Shown in pieces: positions 5,631 through 11,233 of a stretch of DNA of 11,233 nucleotides. The DNA comes from Bacteroidales bacterium (GTDB lineage Bacteria > Bacteroidota > Bacteroidia > Bacteroidales > P3), in assembly GCA_023227645.1 (NCBI GenBank), contig JALNVJ010000035.1, positions 1 through 11,233 on the forward strand, read 5' to 3'. The notes under the pieces were generated by a model that searched no databases, had not been told where the DNA came from, and saw only the letters and a list, made by a program, of their open reading frames with translations. Numbering within the stretch: the first letter of the stretch is position 1; every line of letters starts with the position of its first letter. The position numbers and the translations under genes are program-made.

Positions 5631-7597
5631 ACCTTACCCCCTTCCATTAGCTCCTTATAATTATCTAACATATATCTAATTCTAAGCAGTTCCGATACCG
5701 ACCAAGCCTGCGAAATTGAACCCCCTGGATGATAAGGAGGATTACCATCATAGACTTCTGCAATACCACTAATACCATAATTATTTATATTTTCTCCAAA
5801 ACCTTGATATATCCTTTCACCTACTTCATAGGCACATTCTTTATAAACTTTTAGGTAACCTTCAATAAAATGACCAAGTAGCCATGGCCAAACAGTTCCT
5901 TGATGATAGGCAATATCCCTCTCTTTTTGCGATCCACGATAAACATCCTTATAATCTTTATGTGTTGGGCTAAGAGTTCTAAGTCCAAATGGAGTTAGTA
6001 GTTCTTTTTCTATCCTTGATAAAACAAGTTGGCAAATCTTTGGAGAAATACATCTATATTTCAGAGATGTAGCAAAAACCATATTGGGTCTTACCGTAAA
6101 ATCTTTATGATAACCATCAACATTATCAGCCAACCATCCATAGGTTTTATCCCAGAATGTAAGTTTAAATTCTTGAGGAAGGCTTTCTGCTAGCTCCTCC
6201 CAATTGCTAATAAATTCTATATCTTTTGATTCCTTAGCCAGTTCCAATGTAAACATTATTGCATTATACCAAAGAGCATTTATCTCTACACACATACCTT
6301 TTCGTGGGGTTACTGGCTGGTCACCAACAACTGCATCCATCCAAGTTAATGCCCTATTATTTTCTGAAGCATAAATCATACCATTTGGCATCATTTTAAT
6401 ATTCTTAGTCTTCCCATACCTATAACTATCAAGTATGCTTACCATAACTTCCTTATACTCTTTCCAAACCTTCTTCGATTCTTTTGTATATTCAACATAT
6501 TGTTGTAATGCCCAAAAAAACCACATCGGAGCATCAACTGAATTATATGCAGAATCGTTTCCTGAACCAATATTTGGGAATAATCCATCCCTCATATCTT
6601 CAATCAAAGTATCTATTGCCTTCTTAAAGCTCTTCATGTCATTTAAACCAATACATAAACCTGGAAGTGCAATAAAACTATCTCTTCCCCAACGTCCAAA
6701 CCATGGATAGCCAGCAAGTACGTCTACCTTTTTATCTTTCTTTACAAAAAACTCTTTAGCAGCTCTTCTTAGAACAGAATCGAATGATGTTAAAGGTTCA
6801 ATTTTCTCAGCTTCTTGATTATATACATCTTCTATCTTTTTAGGATTTATTTTATTCATTGCAGCAGTAAAAAATAAGGTATCCCCCATTTCTAATTTAG
6901 CTTCAAAATATCCTGGCACAAGTAAATCTTCTTGTGATTCATATCCTCTTTCAGCTTCTTTTATATATTCAATATTATAATACCAATCTGGATTGTGTAG
7001 ATACTTAATTTTTTTATCCGAGAACTGAATACATAATGGCTCGTAATTGGAATACAGTTTAAAAGAAGCACCGTTTTCAATATCTTCAAAAGAAGTATTA
7101 GCTTGACTATTGGCTTTCGATAGCTTATGTCTTTGACGAAATGCTAAAAAAGGATTAAATTGAATTTTAAAAGGTCTATCACATTTATCAACACTATATT
7201 TTATTATAAGCCTATCTTCCTTAGAAGAAAAAATTAATTCTTTAGATAGGCATATATCACCTACTGAATACATATGTTTACCAGTACTTGTAATATCATA
7301 AGAAGTTAAGTATTTATGACCCTTAGGGGAATAAATTTCATTTGGATATCGATGAATAGCCAAATTGAAAGGATAATCATCTTGAATTATTGTTTCATCC
7401 AAAGAGGATAAAATAACATGGTATTCATTATCTATTTGAGGTTGTGGAACGATTAAGAGTCCATGATATTTTCTTGTATTGCAAAAACAAAGACTAGTGG
7501 AGGCGTAAGCTCCATTTGAACTTGTCTTTAGTATCTCCCTTTCCAAGGAATAACCAAGCTTAACAAGTTCATGTTTATTAAAAATAATCTTTCCCAT
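5627..7597 (-). CDS. Glycogen debranching enzyme (amylo-alpha-1,6-glucosidase, GH133-type)
   Basis: A 656-residue bacterial debranching enzyme, which hydrolyses alpha-1,6 branch glucosyl units of glycogen-like polymers. The N-terminal beta-rich domain starts with the characteristic SNGAYASTSLCFCNTRKYHG (about 28-47). The C-terminal (alpha/alpha)6-barrel domain has YPWFGRWGRDSFIALPG (about 297-313), then DAPMWFFWALQQY (about 355-367) and, near the end, AYHQGTVWPWLLGHF. The order and length match the GDE_N plus GDE_C architecture. The frame stays open to an ATG at 7657, but ATG 7597 is preferred: the extra 20 residues look non-conserved and lie upstream of or across the predicted promoter, while MGKIIFNKHE gives the usual short lead-in. 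It is the first gene of the operon and overlaps the glycosyltransferase start by four bases. There is no signal peptide, which fits an intracellular glycogen enzyme. Confidence 0.93.
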   Translation of the reverse strand: MGKIIFNKHELVKLGYSLEREILKTSSNGAYASTSLCFCNTRKYHGLLIVPQPQIDNEYHVILSSLDETIIQDDYPFNLAIHRYPNEIYSPKGHKYLTSYDITSTGKHMYSVGDICLSKELIFSSKEDRLIIKYSVDKCDRPFKIQFNPFLAFRQRHKLSKANSQANTSFEDIENGASFKLYSNYEPLCIQFSDKKIKYLHNPDWYYNIEYIKEAERGYESQEDLLVPGYFEAKLEMGDTLFFTAAMNKINPKKIEDVYNQEAEKIEPLTSFDSVLRRAAKEFFVKKDKKVDVLAGYPWFGRWGRDSFIALPGLCIGLNDMKSFKKAIDTLIEDMRDGLFPNIGSGNDSAYNSVDAPMWFFWALQQYVEYTKESKKVWKEYKEVMVSILDSYRYGKTKNIKMMPNGMIYASENNRALTWMDAVVGDQPVTPRKGMCVEINALWYNAIMFTLELAKESKDIEFISNWEELAESLPQEFKLTFWDKTYGWLADNVDGYHKDFTVRPNMVFATSLKYRCISPKICQLVLSRIEKELLTPFGLRTLSPTHKDYKDVYRGSQKERDIAYHQGTVWPWLLGHFIEGYLKVYKECAYEVGERIYQGFGENINNYGISGIAEVYDGNPPYHPGGSISQAWSVSELLRIRYMLDNYKELMEGGKV

Positions 7598-7626
7598 ATT
7601 GTAGAATAAAGTGTTTAGTAATGCTA

Positions 7627-7657
7627 CAAATATATAACTTATTTCTTGAAAATCCAA
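7627..7657 (-). promoter_or_regulatory. Predicted promoter of the glycogen operon
   Basis: On the minus strand a TTG at 7657-7655 is followed after 20 bp by TATATTTG at 7634-7627, matching the -33/-7 pair of Bacteroidota sigma-ABfr promoters with near-ideal spacing. The ATG at 7597 is about 30 bp downstream, which supports that start for the debranching enzyme over the ATG at 7657. Confidence 0.6.
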
Positions 7658-7746
7658 GCAAATTTCCTATATCTACAAATAAATTTAAAATTAAATGTTG
7701 TTCCTATTAAGAACTAGGATTAAAACAAGGACTAAAAAGCACAAAA

Positions 7747-7762
7747 AAACAAAGCTTTGTTT
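7747..7762. promoter_or_regulatory. Perfect 16-bp palindrome, possible operator
   Basis: AAACAAAGCTTTGTTT is a perfect inverted repeat without a spacer, in the middle of the divergent region and upstream of both promoters. It is too loopless for a good terminator and looks more like a binding site for a dimeric regulator. The regulator is unknown, and an AT-rich sequence can produce such palindromes by chance. Confidence 0.35.
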
Positions 7763-7897
7763 AAATATACAACTAAAGTGTTTGTCAACAAGCGTAAGAT
7801 AGGTATGTGTGAAAATAGGAAACAAAAACTACAGAGTTTGAAATATAAAATTAAGTCTTTTAGGTGAGGAAAATTCTAATTATTTTTCTAAAATATG

Positions 7898-7906
7898 TAC
7901 CTTTGC
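7898..7906 (+). promoter_or_regulatory. Predicted promoter -7 element of the DUF362-lipoprotein unit
   Basis: TACCTTTGC is a full match to TAnnTTTG plus C, 36 bp before the ATG at 7943. No good TTTG is seen at the -33 position, so activity might depend on an activator or on a degenerate -33 element. Confidence 0.55.
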
Positions 7907-7942
7907 CAATTAATTTTGATTTATAACCAATAAAATTTGATA

Positions 7943-9052
7943 ATGAAACGTAAAATCTCAATTCTATTTCTTCTAATTAGCCTATGTGTTGGGTCAGTAT
8001 TCGCTAATAATAGCAAACCAAATAACACAAATAACGACAGTGTTGCTATAGTTTATTTTATAAAAGATATAACTCCTGAAAATGTTTTAAAGCTATATAA
8101 AGCTATTGGAATGGAAATGAAGGGGAAAATCGGAGTAAAGATTCATTTTGGAGAAGAAGGAAATAAAAATTTCTTAAATCCAGAACTTACTAAACCTCTA
8201 ATGCAATACACAAAGGCTACTTGGGTTGAAACAAATGTTCTTTATGTAAGTAAGAGAAGATTTACCGACTCACATATCAACCTTGCTAAAGAACATGGTT
8301 TCACATTTGCTCCTATCGATATATTAGATAAAGATGCAGAAATTGAATATCAAACTCAAGGAATGGGACTAAAACATTATAAGAAAATAAAAGCAGGTTC
8401 TCATTTCGAAAACTACGATGGATATATTATATACTCTCATTTCAAGGGTCATGGATCAGCAGGTTTTGGAGGAGCAATAAAGAATGTAGCAATGGGATTT
8501 GCATCACCTGGTGGCAAGATGGCACAACATGCAAGCGATGTTCCCGTTATTAGTGATGCAAGTAAGTGTATTCAGTGTTCGAATTGCATAAATAATTGTC
8601 CAGCTCATGCATTATCTTATGTTGAAAATGTTATTACTATTGATAAGGATAAGTGTATTGGATGTGCTAAATGTATAGCGGAATGTCCAAAGAAAATAAT
8701 TAAGCCTGAAAACACAAATCTAGAATCTAATGTATTTTTAGAGAGATTGGTTGAATACGCTTATGTTTTTACAAAAAAGAAACCTATGGTTTATATTAAC
8801 GTTTTGGCTAACATTTCATCATCTTGCGACTGTTCTGCAAGAGCTCCACTTCCTTTTACTCAGGATATTGGAATGCTAGGTTCGGTTGACATTGTTGCTA
8901 TTGAGAAAGCATCTCACGATTTGGTTGCAAAGGGGCATAAATGCGATGATGCTTTCCTTAAAGAAAGCGGAGTTAGTGGTATGGGACAAATCAACTATGC
9001 TGAAAAACTAGGAATGGGTACTATAAAATATAAATTAGTTGAGATAAAATAA
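7943..9052 (+). CDS. Exported DUF362 domain protein with two [4Fe-4S] ferredoxin motifs
   Basis: A 369-residue protein of the DUF362 family, whose function is unknown, with an embedded bacterial ferredoxin domain. Residues 1-21 form a Sec-type signal peptide: basic MKRK, a hydrophobic core, and probable cleavage after SVFA. DUF362 marks include KIGVKIHFGEEG (about 62-73), SHFKGHGSAGFGGAIKNVAMG (165-185, split by the conserved glycines) and CDCSARAPLPFTQDIGMLGS (295-314). The ferredoxin part has two CxxCxxCxxxCP clusters with Cys209/212/215/219 and Cys238/241/244/248, which should hold two [4Fe-4S] clusters for electron transfer. The signal lacks a twin-arginine motif, odd for a protein that would need its clusters inserted before export. 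An upstream TTG at 7937 is in frame, but the ATG at 7943 puts the signal peptide in its usual form. It lies 19 bp before the lipoprotein gene, probably one operon. Confidence 0.87.
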   Translation: MKRKISILFLLISLCVGSVFANNSKPNNTNNDSVAIVYFIKDITPENVLKLYKAIGMEMKGKIGVKIHFGEEGNKNFLNPELTKPLMQYTKATWVETNVLYVSKRRFTDSHINLAKEHGFTFAPIDILDKDAEIEYQTQGMGLKHYKKIKAGSHFENYDGYIIYSHFKGHGSAGFGGAIKNVAMGFASPGGKMAQHASDVPVISDASKCIQCSNCINNCPAHALSYVENVITIDKDKCIGCAKCIAECPKKIIKPENTNLESNVFLERLVEYAYVFTKKKPMVYINVLANISSSCDCSARAPLPFTQDIGMLGSVDIVAIEKASHDLVAKGHKCDDAFLKESGVSGMGQINYAEKLGMGTIKYKLVEIK

Positions 9053-9071
9053 AAGAATAAGAATTCATAAA

Positions 9072-10607
9072 ATGAAAAACTCTATTAAATATTGGCTTTA
9101 TTTCTTTGTTGGTGCTTTGATCATTGGCCTTGGTTTTTCTTCCTGCGTTATGGAAGATGATTTTGTAAGTGACCAATCTGTAAATCTAAAGTTTTCATCA
9201 GACACGCTTCGATTTGATACAGTTTTCACAACAATGGGTTCTATTACCAAACAAATAAAGATCTATAATAAGGAATCTAAACCAATCAAGATAGATAAGA
9301 TTAGCTTGGGAGGTGGAAGAAATTCTTATTATAGATTAAATGTTGATGGAGATACCAACATGGTGATAAGAGATATTGAAATTGGAGCAAAGGATAGTAT
9401 GTTTATTTTTGCAAGAGTAACAATAGATCCAACCAATCAAAACAACCCCTTACTAGTTTCCGACTCAATTATCTTTTCTTTTAATAATAAGGAGCAGTAT
9501 ATCCAGCTTGAAGCCTATGGACAAGACGCCTATTACCATGTTCCAAATCAGTGGTTATCTATAGACAATAATGATGGGACAAAGGATTCTATTCATTATT
9601 CCCTTGCTCATTATGGAGATGCGCAACGAGGAGTTATTATCAATGGTAATGATATTGAATGGAAGAATGACAAACCTCATATTATATTTGGAGTATTAAT
9701 TGTTAATTCATCCACAACTTTAAATATACCAGAGGGGACAAATATCCACTTAAATAATAAGGCAGATATTTGGGTCCTATCCGATGCTTCCCTAAAGGTA
9801 AATGGTTCTTATCAAAACAATGTTGTCTTCCAAGGAATGAGGAAGGATAGTTATTATTCTAATCTTGCAGGACAATGGGGTATAATAAGATTTATGGTAG
9901 GAAGCAAAAATAATAGGATTGATAATGCTATAATAAAGAATGGTACCATAGGAATTATGGCAGATAGCTGCGTTACTACAAGTAGTCCAACAATTGAAAT
10001 TAATAATTCTAGGATAGAGAATATGTCATATTATGGATTATTATCAAGAGGAGCTCATATTAATGCTGCCAACACTATTATTCAAAACACGGGAGCAGAG
10101 ACTGTTGCCCTAATTATGGGGGGAAAATATAATTTTATTAATTGTAGCCTTGCAAACTACTGGGCTTATGATTCAAGAAGGACAAGCAAGACCCTATTCC
10201 TACAAAACTATTATTTAGATGCAACCAATAGTATTCAACTCAGACCAATTGAGGAATGTAATTTTCATAATACAATAATATATGGCTCAAACGAAGAGGA
10301 GATAGAAATTGACAAAGCAGATGGAGCTGTCTTAGATTATTATTTTGAAAACTGTCTTCTTGCAACCAAGACACTAAATGCAAATAATCCAAAGATTAGA
10401 GACTCATATTTCAATTTAGATCCCCTATTCAATAATGGAGGTGAAGGAGACCTTAGAGTTAAAGAAAACTCACCTGCAATTGGAAGAGGGAATAGTATTT
10501 GGAATTCAATTTATCCTTATGATATTATTGGAAACACCCGCTCAAATCCACCAACTATAGGAGCTTATGAATACACTCAAATATCTACTCCCAGAAAACG
10601 AAGATAG
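9072..10607 (+). CDS. Probable surface lipoprotein with right-handed beta-helix
   Basis: A 511-residue lipoprotein of unknown function. The signal peptide runs through a hydrophobic stretch to the lipobox LGFSSC, with Cys25 as the lipidated residue. The following VMEDD is acidic, as in the lipoprotein export signal that sends Bacteroidota lipoproteins to the cell surface. Residues about 33-175 look like a beta-sandwich domain (TLRFDTVFTTMGSITKQI with repeated beta-strand pattern). From about 205 to 470 the sequence shows the short repeated strands and Asn/Ile ladders of a parallel beta-helix, such as NRIDNAIIKNGTIGIM and NNSRIENMSYYGLLSRGAHI. The end DIIGNTRSNPPTIGAYEY (484-501) is the type of closing motif seen in secreted beta-helix proteins, followed by a basic PRKRR tail. 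Such folds often bind or cleave polysaccharides, but no catalytic motif is recognised. It follows the DUF362 gene after 19 bp and is closed by a terminator. Confidence 0.82.
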   Translation: MKNSIKYWLYFFVGALIIGLGFSSCVMEDDFVSDQSVNLKFSSDTLRFDTVFTTMGSITKQIKIYNKESKPIKIDKISLGGGRNSYYRLNVDGDTNMVIRDIEIGAKDSMFIFARVTIDPTNQNNPLLVSDSIIFSFNNKEQYIQLEAYGQDAYYHVPNQWLSIDNNDGTKDSIHYSLAHYGDAQRGVIINGNDIEWKNDKPHIIFGVLIVNSSTTLNIPEGTNIHLNNKADIWVLSDASLKVNGSYQNNVVFQGMRKDSYYSNLAGQWGIIRFMVGSKNNRIDNAIIKNGTIGIMADSCVTTSSPTIEINNSRIENMSYYGLLSRGAHINAANTIIQNTGAETVALIMGGKYNFINCSLANYWAYDSRRTSKTLFLQNYYLDATNSIQLRPIEECNFHNTIIYGSNEEEIEIDKADGAVLDYYFENCLLATKTLNANNPKIRDSYFNLDPLFNNGGEGDLRVKENSPAIGRGNSIWNSIYPYDIIGNTRSNPPTIGAYEYTQISTPRKRR

Positions 10608-10630
10608 AAAAGATAAGAAAAGAAGATTAG

Positions 10631-10659
10631 AATAAAATGAGGATTTTATTTTGTTTTTT
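10631..10659 (+). terminator. Stem-loop terminator after the lipoprotein gene
   Basis: AATAAAAT at 10631-10638 and ATTTTATT at 10643-10650 form a perfect 8-bp stem around the loop GAGG, followed by the T-rich TTGTTTTTT. It is 23 bp after the lipoprotein stop. The stem has only A-T pairs, so its strength is uncertain, but the position and T-tract fit intrinsic termination. Confidence 0.6.
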
Positions 10660-10660
10660 G

Positions 10661-10669
10661 TATCTTTGC
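10661..10669 (+). promoter_or_regulatory. Predicted ppdK promoter -7 element
   Basis: TATCTTTGC is a full match to the Bacteroidota -7 consensus TAnnTTTG plus C. It directly follows the T-tract of the upstream terminator, and the -33 region would fall inside the terminator stem, where no TTTG is seen at 19-21 bp. Initiation would be expected around 10675, giving a leader of about 70 nt before the ppdK ATG. Confidence 0.6.
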
Positions 10670-10674
10670 AAGTT

Positions 10675-10693
10675 CTTAGTTCAAATAACTAAG
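10675..10693 (+). promoter_or_regulatory. 5'-leader stem-loop of ppdK mRNA
   Basis: CTTAGTT at 10675-10681 pairs perfectly with AACTAAG at 10687-10693 around the loop CAAAT. The hairpin begins almost exactly where transcription from the -7 element at 10661-10669 should start, so it would cap the 5' end of the mRNA. It has no following T-run, so it is not a terminator. A second, weaker stem CTATA/TATAG lies at 10713-10725. Confidence 0.45.
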
Positions 10694-10744
10694 GATAATT
10701 GATTGATATTTACTATAATATATAGATATTTAATTTAATAATTA

Positions 10745-11233
10745 ATGAAAATGGCAAACGTAAAGAAGTATGTTTATACTTTTGGTGGCAAGACTGCTGA
10801 AGGTAAAGCTGAAATGAAGAATTTATTAGGTGGTAAAGGAGCTAATTTAGCTGAGATGTGTCTGTTGGGACTTCCAGTTCCTGCAGGTTTAACAATCACA
10901 ACTGAAGCTTGTATAGATTATTATGCAAATGAATGTAGCCTACCAGAAAACCTAATGAATGAGGTTTGGGAAGGAATGAAGAAGATTGAAGATGTGATGG
11001 GGTTAAAATATGATGACAGCGAAAATTGTTTATTATTATCTTGTCGCTCTGGAGCAAGAAGCTCTATGCCTGGCATGATGGATACTGTTTTAAATATAGG
11101 ATTATCTTCTAACACAATTCCTGGTTTAATCAAGAAAACTAATAATCCACGTTTTGTTTACGATTCTTATCGTCGTTTAATTATGATGTATGCTGATGTT
11201 GTTATGGAAAAAGCTGAAGGGCTTGAACCTACA
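10745..11233 (+). CDS. ppdK: Pyruvate, phosphate dikinase, 3' end missing
   Basis: The first 163 residues of pyruvate phosphate dikinase, which interconverts pyruvate, ATP and phosphate with phosphoenolpyruvate, AMP and pyrophosphate in the cytoplasm. The window stops inside the N-terminal nucleotide-binding domain. Family marks are YVYTFGG at 9-15, NLLGGKGANLAEM at 26-38, GLPVPAGLTITTEAC at 42-56 and the ATP-binding segment CRSGARSSMPGMMDTVLNIG at 100-119, whose Arg and Gly residues hold the nucleotide phosphates. The full protein is usually about 900 residues. Two in-frame ATGs, at 10745 and 10751, lie side by side; both leave the conserved region intact and MANVKKYVYTFGG from the second is equally plausible. 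The gene has its own promoter and a leader with a hairpin, separate from the preceding lipoprotein gene. In anaerobic Bacteroidota this enzyme often serves glycolysis or gluconeogenesis. Confidence 0.96.
   Translation, partial: MKMANVKKYVYTFGGKTAEGKAEMKNLLGGKGANLAEMCLLGLPVPAGLTITTEACIDYYANECSLPENLMNEVWEGMKKIEDVMGLKYDDSENCLLLSCRSGARSSMPGMMDTVLNIGLSSNTIPGLIKKTNNPRFVYDSYRRLIMMYADVVMEKAEGLEPT

Larger units (their letters stand above)
7598..7942. other. Divergent control region between glycogen operon and DUF362 gene
   Basis: About 345 bases without a supported gene. The left part carries the promoter of the minus-strand operon and the right part the -7 element of the plus-strand DUF362 gene. Between them are a perfect 16-bp palindrome at 7747-7762 and a weaker inverted repeat, TCCTA at 7702-7706 with TAGGA at 7715-7719. 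A 35-codon plus-strand frame at 7695-7802 is rich in lysine and arginine and has no support as a gene. Confidence 0.6.

Noticed and set aside
6435..6710. 91-codon plus-strand frame opposite the debranching enzyme gene
   Set aside because: Antisense shadow over the conserved barrel domain of the debranching enzyme.
7598..7657. Longer N-terminus of the debranching enzyme from ATG 7657
   Set aside because: The predicted promoter at 7627-7657 would lie inside it, and the shorter form keeps the family-like N-terminus.
7695..7802. 35-codon plus-strand frame in the divergent control region
   Set aside because: Low-complexity, lysine/arginine-rich, crosses the 16-bp palindrome and lacks a promoter match upstream.
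10921..11133. 70-codon minus-strand frame inside ppdK
   Set aside because: Antisense to the conserved nucleotide-binding domain of PPDK; no independent support.

Overview
The window looks like a chromosomal segment from a member of the Bacteroidota, most likely Bacteroidales. It is AT-rich, Shine-Dalgarno sequences are weak or absent, and most transcription units are preceded by the phylum's TAnnTTTG(C) -7 element. The gene repertoire fits: a short PabB, a GT4/5-type glucan synthase next to a GH57 amylase and a GH133 debranching enzyme, an acidic-tailed lipoprotein with a beta-helix, and pyruvate phosphate dikinase. No mobile element, CRISPR array, tRNA or rRNA was seen. A closer species call is not possible from this sequence.

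Layout. (1) 1-1304: pabB (minus, cut by the window start) and pabA (plus) diverge from a short shared promoter region. They encode the two subunits of aminodeoxychorismate synthase, which feeds folate synthesis. (2) 1317-1790: rlmH (minus), a 23S rRNA pseudouridine methyltransferase, lies tail-to-tail with pabA. (3) 1791-2105: a non-coding stretch with the rlmH promoter and an AT palindrome. (4) 2106-7597: a tightly packed four-gene minus-strand operon. In transcription order it encodes a glycogen debranching enzyme, a GT-B glucan synthase-like glycosyltransferase, a GH57 alpha-amylase/glucanotransferase and a GNAT/FemAB-like acyltransferase. (5) 7598-7942: a divergent control region with promoters for both directions and a perfect 16-bp palindrome. 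(6) 7943-10607: a two-gene plus-strand unit encoding an exported DUF362 protein with two [4Fe-4S] motifs and a probable surface lipoprotein with a right-handed beta-helix. It ends in a stem-loop terminator. (7) 10745-end: ppdK, cut by the window end, behind its own promoter and a leader that begins with a hairpin.

How the genes fit together. The operon in (4) combines a probable alpha-glucan builder with debranching and cutting/rearranging enzymes. None of the three has an obvious signal peptide, so it looks like a cytoplasmic glycogen or maltodextrin module. The acyltransferase is the unexplained member. PPDK links pyruvate and phosphoenolpyruvate and so connects to the same central carbon pool, but it is a separate transcription unit. 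No gene here is clearly a new system. The best leads are the acyltransferase coupled to the glycogen genes, the Sec-type signal on an iron-sulfur protein paired with a beta-helix lipoprotein, the 16-bp palindrome, and the hairpin at the predicted 5' end of the ppdK transcript.
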